The notes under the pieces are model-generated. The model worked only from the letters and a program-made list of their open reading frames with translations. It searched no databases and was not told where the DNA came from. Below, piece by piece: positions 36,108 to 44,921 of a stretch of DNA of 64,000 bases. A program made the position numbers and the translations under genes. Source of the DNA: 62-47 sp051954235 (GTDB lineage Bacteria; Pseudomonadota; Alphaproteobacteria; Rhizobiales; Xanthobacteraceae); the NCBI GenBank assembly GCA_051954235.1, contig JBQCHY010000057.1, positions 124,001-188,000 on the forward strand, read 5' to 3'. The first letter of the stretch is position 1. Each line of letters starts with the position of its first letter.

Positions 36108-37037
36108 ATGCTTCGTGTTGTCGTTCTTGGAGCCGCGGCAGGCGGCGGCGTTCCGCAATGGAATTGCGGGTGCGCGGTGTGCCGCGCATCGCGGAGCGAC
36201 CGCCCCGAATTACAAAGCACCCAATCGTCGGTTGCGGTCAGCGTCGACGATGCGCATTGGTTCCTGATCAATGCCTCGCCGGATATCCGGCAACAGATCA
36301 CCGCGACGCCAAGGCTGCATCCGAAAGCCGGCGCTCTGCGGCACAGCCCGATCACGGGCGTCATTCTCACCAACGGCGAAGTCGATGCGGTGGCGGGCCT
36401 GTTGTCGTTGCGCGAAAGCTCGCCGTTCACGATCTATGCACATCGGCAAGTACTGGCGATTCTGGCCAGCAACAGCATCTTCAACGTTCTGAACGACAAG
36501 CTGGTGCGGCGCGAGCCGATCGCAACCGATCGTGCATTCGAACCGTTGCTGCCGGACGGCTCGCCCTCGGGGCTAGAAGTTTTGCCGTTCGTCATGCCGG
36601 GCAAGCGCGCATGGTATCTCGAAGGACGGCAGCATCCCGGCGACGACGATGCCGCGGGTGATACGCTGGGGCTGCGTGTCACCGACAAGCGCAGCGGGCA
36701 ATACTTCTATCATCTCGCCGCTTGCGCGCGGGTGACGCCTGATTTGGCGCAACGTATCGAGGGTGCGCCGCTGGTGTTCTTCGACGGCACTGTGTGGCGC
36801 GATGACGAACTGATCGCGGCGGGGCTTGGCCGCAAGACCGGGCAGGCGATGGGACACATCGCCATGTCGGGCGCGGATGGTGCCATCGCCGCGCTCGCGC
36901 CGCTCAACATCGCGCGCAAACTGTTCCTGCACATCAATAATTCGAATCCGGCGCTGTTGGCCGACTCGCCCGAGCGCAAAGCCGCGCTGCAGGCGGGTTG
37001 GGAGCTCGCTTCGGACGGAATGGAGATCGCGTTGTGA
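36108..37037 (+). CDS. pqqB: PQQ biosynthesis protein PqqB
   Basis: A 309-residue metallo-beta-lactamase-fold protein, reported to hydroxylate the tyrosine-derived intermediate during PQQ synthesis. ATG 36108 gives the canonical MLRVVVLGAAAGGGVPQWNC start with the CxCxxC-like zinc cysteines (NCGCAVC). Other PqqB features are SSVAVS, NASPDIRQQI, TNGEVDAVAGLLSLRE and the late GHIAMSG and HINNSNPALL. The lactamase HxHxDH is not kept as such, normal for PqqB. It ends with GTGA overlapping pqqC. Confidence 0.96.
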   Translation: MLRVVVLGAAAGGGVPQWNCGCAVCRASRSDRPELQSTQSSVAVSVDDAHWFLINASPDIRQQITATPRLHPKAGALRHSPITGVILTNGEVDAVAGLLSLRESSPFTIYAHRQVLAILASNSIFNVLNDKLVRREPIATDRAFEPLLPDGSPSGLEVLPFVMPGKRAWYLEGRQHPGDDDAAGDTLGLRVTDKRSGQYFYHLAACARVTPDLAQRIEGAPLVFFDGTVWRDDELIAAGLGRKTGQAMGHIAMSGADGAIAALAPLNIARKLFLHINNSNPALLADSPERKAALQAGWELASDGMEIAL

Positions 37038-37798
37038 TCGCAACCACTGCCTTTTCGCTGATCGCGGACAAGCCGCTGCAAAATGCCGACGAACTAGAAG
37101 CGGCGCTGCGCCATATCGGTGCGACGCGTTATCATAACCTGCATCCGTTTCATGGTCTGCTGCACGGCGGCAAACTGAACAAGGGGCAAGTGCAGGCCTG
37201 GGCGCTCAACCGCTACTATTATCAGAGCACGATCCCGATCAAGGACGCGGTGGTGATCTCGCGCTTCCGCGACCGCCAGACGCGGCAGGAATGGCGACAT
37301 CGCATCGAGGACCACGACGGCGATATCGGCAGCGAAGGCGGCATCGAGCGCTGGCTCAAGCTCACCGAAGGTTTGGGGCTCGACACCGCTTACGTCGAAT
37401 CCACCGAGGGCATTCTCCCGGCGACCCGCTTTGCGGTGGAGGCCTACGTGCATTTCGTGCGCGACCGCACGCCGCTGGAAGCCATCGCGTCGTCTCTGAC
37501 GGAATTGTTTGCACCGAACCTGCATGAGGAACGCATCTCCGGAATGCTGGCGCACTACGATTTCGTCAACCCGAACATCATGAGCTACTTCAAGCGCCGG
37601 CTGACGCAGGCGCCGCGCGATGCCAACTTCGCGCTCGACTACGTCAAGGCTCACGCCATGACGCCGGGGGAGCGCGAGGCGGTCTGCAATGCGCTGATCT
37701 TCAAGACCAACGTGCTTTGGGTTCAGCTCGACGCGTTGTATCATGCCTATGTCGACGGGCATGTGCCGCCGGGCGCTTTTGTTCCCACGGCGGGCTGA
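37034..37798 (+). CDS. pqqC: PQQ synthase PqqC
   Basis: A 254-residue cofactorless oxidase that carries out ring closure and the final oxidation to PQQ. GTG 37034 overlaps the pqqB stop. The family signatures are HPFHGLLHGGKLNKGQVQAW near residues 36-55, NRYYYQSTIPIKDA, then EDHDGD and the late FKRRLTQAPRDANFALDYV. Length and motifs are standard. pqqD follows after 11 bp. Confidence 0.97.
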   Translation: MIATTAFSLIADKPLQNADELEAALRHIGATRYHNLHPFHGLLHGGKLNKGQVQAWALNRYYYQSTIPIKDAVVISRFRDRQTRQEWRHRIEDHDGDIGSEGGIERWLKLTEGLGLDTAYVESTEGILPATRFAVEAYVHFVRDRTPLEAIASSLTELFAPNLHEERISGMLAHYDFVNPNIMSYFKRRLTQAPRDANFALDYVKAHAMTPGEREAVCNALIFKTNVLWVQLDALYHAYVDGHVPPGAFVPTAG

Positions 37799-37809
37799 AA
37801 GGCACTTTC

Positions 37810-38124
37810 ATGGCCGCATCGCGCAGTCGGAAATTGAGCGTTACCGAGGCAAGCCGCCCGATTCTGCCGCGCCACGCGCAATTGAAATTCGATAAGACAC
37901 GCGAACGCTGGGTGATCCTGGCGCCGGAGCGCGTGCTGGCTCCCGACGAGATCGCGGTGGAAGTCCTGCAATTGTGCGATGGGCGTAGCGTCGGGGATAT
38001 GGTCGATCAGCTGGCGGCGAGATACGCAGCTCCGCGCGAAGATATCGGCGCTGATGTCGTTGTGATGTTGCAGGATCTTGCGGATAAGGGATTCCTGATC
38101 GAAGCGAAAGAGCCCACGCCATGA
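37810..38124 (+). CDS. pqqD: PQQ peptide chaperone PqqD
   Basis: A 104-residue RiPP recognition protein that binds the PqqA leader and presents it to PqqE. The winged-helix core starts about residue 17 (RPILPRHAQLKFDKTRERWVI) and continues with APERVLAPDEIAVEVLQLCDG. The C-terminus VVVMLQDLADKGFL is typical. ATG 37810 gives an N-terminal basic extension of about 15 residues. The stop overlaps the pqqE ATG (ATGA). Confidence 0.96.
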   Translation: MAASRSRKLSVTEASRPILPRHAQLKFDKTRERWVILAPERVLAPDEIAVEVLQLCDGRSVGDMVDQLAARYAAPREDIGADVVVMLQDLADKGFLIEAKEPTP

Positions 38125-39335
38125 CTCCGACGCCGGCCAATGTGACGAACGTGGCAGGCGAGGCAATCGATAGCCTCGCCGCGCTGGAGTCGCGCGGGTC
38201 GGTCGCCGAGACATTCGGTATTCCGCTCGCAGTGCTGGCCGAATTGACCCATCGCTGTCCGCTGCAATGTCCGTACTGCTCCAACCCGCTGGAGCTCGAT
38301 CGCGCCAACACCGAACTTACCACCGACGAATGGAAGAAGGTGCTGAGCGAACTCGCCGAGATCGGTGTCTTGCAAATCCATTTTTCCGGGGGCGAACCGA
38401 CCGCGCGCAAGGATCTCGTGGAATTGATGCAGCACGCAACCGACGTCGGGCTCTACTCGAACTTGATTACCTCGGCGGTGTTGCTGACCAAGGACAAGCT
38501 GCGCGCGCTGGCAGATGCCGGCCTGTGCCATATCCAGATCAGTTTCCAGGGTAACGAGCCGATGGTGGCGGATCGCGTCGCCGGCATGAAGGATGCGCAC
38601 GCGAAGAAAATCGAAGTGGCCCACTGGGCGCGCGAACTCGATCTGCCGCTCACCGTCAACGCGGTGATGCATCGGCAAAATCTGCATCAACTGGCCGACA
38701 TCATCCAGATGGCGGTCGATCTCGATGCCGACCGGCTCGAGGTTGCGAATGTGCAATACTACGGTTGGGCGCTGAAGAACCGCGCCTCCCTGATGCCGAC
38801 GCTGCAACAGATCGAAGAAACCAGCCGGATTGTCGAGGAAGCTGAGGTGCGGCTGAAGGGTATCCTCGCCATCGACTACGTCGTGCCGGATTACTACGCG
38901 CTGCGACCGAAGAAATGCATGGGCGGCTGGGGCAGGCAGTTCTTCAACATCTCGCCGACCGGCAAAATCCTGCCGTGTCACGCGGCGGAAACCATCACCG
39001 GGCTCGATTTCGAATCCGTGCGCGGCAATCATTCGATCGCGTGGATCTGGCAAAACTCCGACGCCTTCAATCGCTATCGCGGCACCGGCTGGATGCCGGA
39101 GCCGTGTCAGAGTTGCGAGTTCAAGGAGGTCGATTTCGGCGGTTGCCGCTGTCAGGCTTTTGCGCTGACCGGCCATGCCGGCAATACCGATCCGGCCTGT
39201 ACGCTGTCGCCGCTGCACGAGAAAATTTTCAAGATGGCGGAAACGGAAGCTGCGGGCGAGGTCAACCGTTTCATCTATCGCAATTTTCGGGGCGGAACGC
39301 CGGAAACGGACGCTGGCGAAGGCGCTAAGGCCTAA
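38121..39335 (+). CDS. pqqE: PqqA peptide cyclase PqqE (radical SAM/SPASM)
   Basis: A 404-residue radical SAM enzyme that joins Glu and Tyr of PqqA by a carbon-carbon bond. The SAM cluster is in THRCPLQCPYCSNP (CxxxCxxC), followed by HFSGGEPTARKDL. The C-terminal SPASM domain supplies further cluster cysteines (KKCMGGWGRQF; LPCHAAE; CQSCEFKEVDFGGCRC). It ends four bases into the convergent AraC-family gene. A pqqF-type protease is not seen in the window. Confidence 0.97.
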   Translation: MTPTPANVTNVAGEAIDSLAALESRGSVAETFGIPLAVLAELTHRCPLQCPYCSNPLELDRANTELTTDEWKKVLSELAEIGVLQIHFSGGEPTARKDLVELMQHATDVGLYSNLITSAVLLTKDKLRALADAGLCHIQISFQGNEPMVADRVAGMKDAHAKKIEVAHWARELDLPLTVNAVMHRQNLHQLADIIQMAVDLDADRLEVANVQYYGWALKNRASLMPTLQQIEETSRIVEEAEVRLKGILAIDYVVPDYYALRPKKCMGGWGRQFFNISPTGKILPCHAAETITGLDFESVRGNHSIAWIWQNSDAFNRYRGTGWMPEPCQSCEFKEVDFGGCRCQAFALTGHAGNTDPACTLSPLHEKIFKMAETEAAGEVNRFIYRNFRGGTPETDAGEGAKA

Positions 39336-40216
39336 CTGGCTTGCCTGCGATATTCGGCGGGCGTGCAATCGAGTTGCTGGCGGAACACCCGATTGAGGTG
39401 GCTTTGGTCGGAGAAGCCGCTGGCGAGCGCGACTTCCTTGAGCGCCAGATTGCCTTTCCGCAGATGCTGGCAAGCCTGCTCGACTTTCTGCTTTATGACA
39501 AAGGCGTGTGGACGCATCCCGTAATGCGCGTTGAATTTGCGGGCAAACTGGACCGGCGTGCAGCCGCATAACGTCGCCAGCTCATCGAGCGTGATGTTGC
39601 GTGAGATATTCTGTGCGATGTAGTCCTCGATCAAACGCGCATGCGCGGGCCTGAACGATCCGTGCGCGGACGGCATCTTGAATTGCACCGATGCGTACTT
39701 CCGCAGAATGTGTACGCTGGCCTGAAGCGATAACGCGTCGAAGCAGAGTCGTCCGCCGGGGCCACCGGCCGCGACCTCATGAACCATCTGATCGTTGATC
39801 CAGTTCAGAACCGGATCGTCGATGCCGAGCAGATCGTGCAGTTCGACGGCATGAATGTCGTTGTCGAACGTCTCGCTCGCGGTCTTCAGCATGAAGGCCG
39901 GTGAAATATAGAAGTGGCTGACTTCAATGTCGTTGCCCCAGCGCCAATGCGAAGGCTCGGCGCGGGTCAGCAGCGTTGTGATGCCGTGGCCGACACGTTC
40001 CTGCTTCCATGCGCCGGTGACGCGACGGTTCATTGCGGTGACGCCGTGGCGATAGATCACGATCAAGTAGTTGTCCGTCGGCGGAACGTAGATGTCGGAG
40101 GGCTCGTAGCGAAACACCCTCATACGAAATTCGGGGCGACCGACAGATGTACTGTCCAGCCGCAATTCGCCCGGCGCATATCGCGGTAACTCATCGACCG
40201 TAATGAAGCTGGTCAT
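39332..40216 (-). CDS. AraC-family transcriptional regulator
   Basis: A 294-residue regulator. An N-terminal AraC-binding-like (AraC_binding_2) domain covers residues about 20-180, and two helix-turn-helix motifs follow from about residue 195 (ITLDELATLCGCTPVQFARKF; LKEVALASGFSDQSHLNRVF), closing with CTPAEYRRQ. ATG 40216 has GGGAGG upstream. It is divergent from the Baeyer-Villiger monooxygenase gene, so it probably activates it, perhaps in response to a ketone or alcohol substrate. It is convergent with pqqE and overlaps it by four bases. Confidence 0.93.
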   Translation of the reverse strand: MTSFITVDELPRYAPGELRLDSTSVGRPEFRMRVFRYEPSDIYVPPTDNYLIVIYRHGVTAMNRRVTGAWKQERVGHGITTLLTRAEPSHWRWGNDIEVSHFYISPAFMLKTASETFDNDIHAVELHDLLGIDDPVLNWINDQMVHEVAAGGPGGRLCFDALSLQASVHILRKYASVQFKMPSAHGSFRPAHARLIEDYIAQNISRNITLDELATLCGCTPVQFARKFNAHYGMRPHAFVIKQKVEQACQHLRKGNLALKEVALASGFSDQSHLNRVFRQQLDCTPAEYRRQAS

Positions 40217-40503
40217 GACATAGCCTCCCGATGGTTGGCGGCCAGTTCGACGGCTCTTTCCCGATCAGTTCCTGTTGGCTGTAGAGGATACGGCGCTTTC
40301 CGGCCCCGCCCAGCGGTCCTTAGGTATTAGGCCGCTTTCTGCGCCATAGCCGCGTTTCATTCAAAGCAAAGTCAGTTTCGTCCAAGCCCGCCGGTCGCCG
40401 AGGCCGCTAGGGTTCGCTGCATAACGTCAAGAGATCTAGCGCACCTCGATTCCAGCCGGATCGCGCGGTTGCGACCCAAAAACACAGCAAATCGGAGAGA
40501 AAC

Positions 40504-42156
40504 ATGGCTCAAGCTGACGTCAAATCCGAAGTGTCGAATGACAAAAAATCCACGAAGCTCGACGCGGTTGTCATCGGCGCCGGTATCGCAGGATTGTATC
40601 AACTACATCGCATGCGGGAACTCGGACTCAAGGTTCGTGCTTTCGAGGCCGGATCCGGCGTCGGCGGAACCTGGTATTGGAACCGCTACCCCGGCGCGCG
40701 CTTCGACTCGCAAGTCGAGGTGTATCAGTATTGGTTCTCAGAAGACTTGTACAAGGCGTGGAAGCCAAGCGAGCGTTTTCCGGCGCAACCGGAAACCGAA
40801 CGGTGGCTGAATTTCGTTGCCGATCGCTTCGATCTCAAGAAAGATATCCAGTTCAACACACGCATCGAATCCGCGACTTATCGCGAGGAGGATGGCCGCT
40901 GGGATGTGGTGACCTCCGATGGCGAGCATATCGATACGCAGTATCTGCTGGCTTGCTGCGGGATGTTGTCGGCGCCGTTGAACGATCGTTTTCCGGGGCA
41001 ATCGAGTTTCAAGGGCATCATCACCCATACAGGGCTCTGGCCCAAGGAAGGGATCGACCTCAAGGGCAAGCGGGTCGCGGTGGTCGGCACCGGAGCCACC
41101 GGCATTCAGGTGATCCAGACCGTCGCATCGGAAGTCGGCTCGATGAAGGTGTTCGTGCGCACGCCGCAATACGTCGTGCCGATGAAAAACCCGAAGTATT
41201 CGCAGGCTGATTGGGATCGCCACAGCAGCCGATTCCAGGAACTCAAGACTCGCGTGCGCTCGACCTTCGCTGGGTTCGACTATGATTTCGAGAACAAGCC
41301 TTGGGCTGAATTGTCGTCCGATGAGCGCACCGAGGTGCTGGAGAAGTTCTGGAACGACGGTTCGCTGTCGATGTGGCTCGCCACGTTTCCGGAAATGTTC
41401 TTCGATGAATCGGTGAGCGATGTGGTGTCGGAATTCGTGCGCGGCAAGTTGAAGGCGCGCCTGAACAACGATCCGAAGCTGTGCGACATCCTGATCCCGA
41501 CGAAGAAGGACTATGGTTTCGGCACGCACCGGGTGCCGCTCGAGAACAAGTACCTCGAAGTCTATTTGCAGGATAACGTTGAGGCGGTGAACTGCCGCGA
41601 GACGCCGATCGCGCGCATCGTGCCGGAAGGCATCCAGACGTCGGACGGCAGGGTCCATGAAGTTGACGTGATCGTTCTTGCGGTTGGCTTCGATGCCGGT
41701 TCCGGCGCGCTCAGCCGCATCGACATTCGCGGCCGTGACGGTCGTTCGCTCAAGGAACGGTGGAGCGAAGAAATCCGCACCGCGATGGGCCTGCAAGTGC
41801 ATGGCTATCCAAACCTGTTCACCACCGGAGCACCGCTCGCGCCGTCCGCCGCGCTATGCAACATGACGACTTGCCTGCAGCAACAGGTAGACTGGATCAC
41901 CGATTGCATCATCTATTCGCGGAAGAACGGCAAGAACGTCATCGAGGCAACAAAAGAATTCGAGGACAACTGGGTGAAGCACCATGACGACACCGCGGCG
42001 GCGACGCTCGTTGTCAAAACCGACTCCTGGTACATGGGCTCGAACGTTGACGGCAAGCCGCGGCGCCTGCTGTCCTACATTGGTGGCGTCGGCAATTACA
42101 ACCAACAGTGCGATGATCTGGCGGCCAATGGCTACCAGGGCTTTGCGATGACCTGA
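40504..42156 (+). CDS. Baeyer-Villiger flavin monooxygenase
   Basis: A 550-residue FAD/NADPH monooxygenase that inserts oxygen next to a ketone to form an ester or lactone. The FAD motif is GAGIAGLYQLHRM near residue 24. The Baeyer-Villiger fingerprint FKGIITHTGLWP (FxGxxxHTxxWP) is near residues 167-178, followed by the NADPH motif GTGATGIQVI. The WYWNRYPGARFD and LVVKTDSWYMGSN blocks match cyclohexanone/cyclododecanone-type enzymes. The next gene (33 bp) is an alpha/beta hydrolase that could cleave the ester product. Confidence 0.94.
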   Translation: MAQADVKSEVSNDKKSTKLDAVVIGAGIAGLYQLHRMRELGLKVRAFEAGSGVGGTWYWNRYPGARFDSQVEVYQYWFSEDLYKAWKPSERFPAQPETERWLNFVADRFDLKKDIQFNTRIESATYREEDGRWDVVTSDGEHIDTQYLLACCGMLSAPLNDRFPGQSSFKGIITHTGLWPKEGIDLKGKRVAVVGTGATGIQVIQTVASEVGSMKVFVRTPQYVVPMKNPKYSQADWDRHSSRFQELKTRVRSTFAGFDYDFENKPWAELSSDERTEVLEKFWNDGSLSMWLATFPEMFFDESVSDVVSEFVRGKLKARLNNDPKLCDILIPTKKDYGFGTHRVPLENKYLEVYLQDNVEAVNCRETPIARIVPEGIQTSDGRVHEVDVIVLAVGFDAGSGALSRIDIRGRDGRSLKERWSEEIRTAMGLQVHGYPNLFTTGAPLAPSAALCNMTTCLQQQVDWITDCIIYSRKNGKNVIEATKEFEDNWVKHHDDTAAATLVVKTDSWYMGSNVDGKPRRLLSYIGGVGNYNQQCDDLAANGYQGFAMT

Positions 42157-42188
42157 TTGCAATCAACAACGACGGAAGGAAACGACCC

Positions 42189-43229
42189 ATGAGCACCAAT
42201 CCATATTACGGCCAGGAAGGTCACGGCCCTTACGAATTGATCGATATCGGCAACCTCGATCTGGAGGAGGGCGGCAGCCTTCCGGGCGTTCAGCTCGCGG
42301 TGGCGACGCACGGCACGCTGAACGCGGCGAAGGACAACGCCATCCTCATTCCCACATGGTATTCGGGAACGAGTAAGATCATGGAGCAGGTCTATATCGG
42401 CAACGGCCGCGCGCTCGATCCGGCGAAATACTTCATCATCGTCGTCAACCAGATCGGAAACGGCCTGTCCACATCGCCCCACAACACCAGCGGGCCGAAT
42501 TTCCCGAAGGTGCGCATCGGCGATGATGTCCGTGCTCAGCACAAGTTGCTCACCGAGAAATTCGGCCTGAATTCTCTCGCGCTTGTCGTCGGCGGCTCGA
42601 TGGGCGCGCAGCAGACGTATGAGTGGGCCGTGCGCTATCCCGACTTCGTCAAGCGCGCCGCGCCGATCGCTGGCACGGCGAAGAACACCGGCTACTGTTT
42701 CCTGCTGGCGGAAACGCTGGTCGAGGCCATCACCTCCGACCCCGGCTTCAACGGCGGAAACTACAAGTCAGTGGCCGATGTCGCCGCCGGACTCAAGCGC
42801 CATGCCAAGCTCTGGACGTTCGACGGCTGGAGTGATGCATTCTTCCGTGCCGATCGCTACAAGGCGCTCGGCTTCGATTCGATCGCGGCGTTCATCGACA
42901 ACTTCATGACGGGTTACTTCGCGCCGATGGACCCTAACAACCTGCTGGCGATGGCGTGGAAGTGGCAACGCGGCGACGTCAGCCGCAACACCGGCGGGGA
43001 TCTTGCGGCAGCATTGGGGCGGGTCAAGGCCAAGACCTTCGTGATGCCGATCAGCCATGACATCCTTTTCCCGCCGGTGGATTGCGAGGCGGAGCAGAAG
43101 TTGATTCCGGGAAGCCAGTTCCGTCCGTTGAAGAGTATCGACGGACATCTCGGTTTGTTCGGCGTCGATCCGGAATTGCTTGCACAGCTCGATGCCAATC
43201 TGAGCGAGTTGCTGGCGACTCCGGCCTGA
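42189..43229 (+). CDS. Alpha/beta hydrolase, MetX-like
   Basis: A 346-residue alpha/beta hydrolase of the homoserine acetyltransferase (MetX)-like group. ATG 42189 follows a strong GGAAGGAAAC site. The nucleophile elbow GGSMGAQQTYEW near residues 138-149 and a late Asp/His pair (PISHDILFPP; DGHLGLF) complete the triad. MetX signatures for acetyl-CoA binding are only partly present. Its place behind a Baeyer-Villiger monooxygenase makes hydrolysis of the monooxygenase ester product more likely than methionine synthesis. Confidence 0.88.
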   Translation: MSTNPYYGQEGHGPYELIDIGNLDLEEGGSLPGVQLAVATHGTLNAAKDNAILIPTWYSGTSKIMEQVYIGNGRALDPAKYFIIVVNQIGNGLSTSPHNTSGPNFPKVRIGDDVRAQHKLLTEKFGLNSLALVVGGSMGAQQTYEWAVRYPDFVKRAAPIAGTAKNTGYCFLLAETLVEAITSDPGFNGGNYKSVADVAAGLKRHAKLWTFDGWSDAFFRADRYKALGFDSIAAFIDNFMTGYFAPMDPNNLLAMAWKWQRGDVSRNTGGDLAAALGRVKAKTFVMPISHDILFPPVDCEAEQKLIPGSQFRPLKSIDGHLGLFGVDPELLAQLDANLSELLATPA

Positions 43230-43258
43230 GCTGACGGTTTCCAGTTATCCGATACCGT

Positions 43259-43288
43259 CGAGGGTGCGGCTCATCGGTCGCGCCCTCG
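43259..43288 (+). terminator. Terminator-like stem-loop after the hydrolase
   Basis: CGAGGGTGCG (43259-43268) pairs with CGCGCCCTCG (43279-43288) with one G-T wobble around a 10-base loop. It lies 30 bp after the hydrolase stop and before the quinoprotein-relay genes. A short TTTT follows at 43294-43297. Confidence 0.6.
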
Positions 43289-43355
43289 ACCGGTTTTGCC
43301 GAATCTACGACCAAAGTACCGTCGGGGCTGATGGGGGCACTGTTACATTGGCGTG

Positions 43356-44321
43356 ATGGATTTCGCGGCCGACAAAACCCTGTCCCGTCGCACGGCATTG
43401 TTGGGCGGACTTTGCCTCTGCTGCGTGCCGAGGCCGTTACGCGCGGAAGCGGCGGGGGCGCCGCAGCCGGCAACGATGGTCGAGGTTGCGCCCGGCATTC
43501 ACGTTCGCCAGGGTCTCACCGAGGATGCGGCCGCCGGCAACTTCGATGCCATCGCTAATCTCGGCTTTGTCATCGGACGCGATGCGGTGGCGGTGATCGA
43601 TCCGGGTGGCAGTCTGCATGATGGCCGCGGCCTGCGCCTCGCGATCCGCGCGCGGACGCAGCTGCCGATCCGTTATGTGATGCTATCGCACGTCCATCCC
43701 GATCACATTTTTGGAGCGGCTGCCTTCAAGGATGATGCGCCCACATTTGTTGGGCACGCCGAACTGCCGCAGCAACTCGCTGCGCGTGGTGCGTTCTATC
43801 GCGATGGCCTCGAGAAAATTCTCGGCACGGGCGAGGTGGGCGAGGTGGTGATGCCGACCATGCTGGTGGCGAGGGACAAGCCGGCTGAACTCGATCTCGG
43901 CGGTCGTGCTCTGGCCCTAACCGCGCATCAACCGGCACATACGGTCAGCGATCTCAGCGTGCTCGACAAGCAATCCGGAATTCTGTTCGCCGGCGATCTG
44001 TTGTTTGTCGGTCGAACGCCGTCGCTCGATGGCGATTTGAAGGGATGGCTGAAGGAACTGGTGGCGATGCGCGACTCAGGCGTGCGTCGGGCAGTACCGG
44101 GCCACGGCCCGCCGCTGGTGCCGATGCAGGACGCGGTCGCGCCGCTGGAACGCTACTTCACAGTACTGCGTGATGAAACGCGTGCGGCGATCGCAAAGGG
44201 GACGCCGATTGAGGAAGCCGCAACCACGTTGGTGCAATCGGAGCGGTCGCACTGGGCGATGTTCGATGCTTACAACGGCCGTAACGTGATCGAGGCCTAT
44301 CGGCGGCTGGAATGGGAATGA
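43356..44321 (+). CDS. Quinoprotein relay system zinc metallohydrolase (SoxH-related)
   Basis: A 321-residue exported metallo-beta-lactamase-fold protein. A twin-arginine-like signal LSRRTALLGGLCLCC leads residues 1-30 and ends RAEA. The zinc motif HVHPDHIFGA (HxHxDH) lies near residues 111-120, with further ligands in QPAHTVSD and the Asp of FAGDLLF, and a late GHGPP. It matches the SoxH-related proteins found with PQQ dehydrogenases. ATG 43356 is used; an in-frame GTG is three bases upstream. The next gene overlaps by ATGA. Confidence 0.88.
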   Translation: MDFAADKTLSRRTALLGGLCLCCVPRPLRAEAAGAPQPATMVEVAPGIHVRQGLTEDAAAGNFDAIANLGFVIGRDAVAVIDPGGSLHDGRGLRLAIRARTQLPIRYVMLSHVHPDHIFGAAAFKDDAPTFVGHAELPQQLAARGAFYRDGLEKILGTGEVGEVVMPTMLVARDKPAELDLGGRALALTAHQPAHTVSDLSVLDKQSGILFAGDLLFVGRTPSLDGDLKGWLKELVAMRDSGVRRAVPGHGPPLVPMQDAVAPLERYFTVLRDETRAAIAKGTPIEEAATTLVQSERSHWAMFDAYNGRNVIEAYRRLEWE

Positions 44322-44899
44322 GATGGCCATTCATTGCGCGTCGTATGTTTGCGCCATGTCTTGTTGCGGCGATGGTGATGCTGATCGCTGTCGCGAATGT
44401 GCGCGCGCAGGCGGATCCGCCGCCGGAGCCCGACGGGTATTGGCAGGGACCGATGAATGGCCGGGTGCCGGCGACCATTACCGGTGGTACGGTGATCGAT
44501 ACTCAAGCGCTCGCAGCGTTGCTGGACCGCGAGCAGGTTGTCGTGATCGATGTGTTCCCCGCGCCGCGTCGCCCGGAGCATCTGTCGTCGCCGTGGCGGC
44601 CGGTGCCGCATCATGGTGTTCCGCGCAGCGTCTGGATTCCCGGCATGGGCTCCGCCGTGGTCTCGGCGACGATGACCGACTACGTCAAGGCGCGGTTGTC
44701 GGCGCTCACCGGAGGCAATCACGGGAAGTCAGTGGTAGTCTATTGCCGCGCGGATTGCTGGGCGAGCTGGAACGCCGCGAAGCGTTTGATCGCGGAAGGC
44801 TATCGCCGCGTATTCTGGTATCCTGACGGGATCGAGGCATGGCAAAATGCGGGTCTACCGACTGCGGTGGTCGAACCGGAAGGGCCCGGCGTGCAATGA
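44318..44899 (+). CDS. PQQ-catabolism-associated rhodanese-like protein (Cys-x3-Cys-Trp motif)
   Basis: A 193-residue periplasmic protein; the signal sequence spans residues 1-30 (MRWPFIARRM...VANVRA). The rest is rhodanese-like (VVVIDVFPAPRRPEHL; VVVYCRADCWASWNAAKRL). Cys143 and Cys147-Trp148 form the motif typical of the family of small proteins associated with PQQ-dependent catabolism, named for a CXXCW motif. ATG 44318 overlaps the metallohydrolase stop. It is thought to belong to a sulfur-relay-like system serving quinoprotein dehydrogenases, but the reaction is not known. Confidence 0.88.
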   Translation: MRWPFIARRMFAPCLVAAMVMLIAVANVRAQADPPPEPDGYWQGPMNGRVPATITGGTVIDTQALAALLDREQVVVIDVFPAPRRPEHLSSPWRPVPHHGVPRSVWIPGMGSAVVSATMTDYVKARLSALTGGNHGKSVVVYCRADCWASWNAAKRLIAEGYRRVFWYPDGIEAWQNAGLPTAVVEPEGPGVQ

Positions 44900-44921
44900 G
44901 GCTTCATCAGGGAGAGCACGG

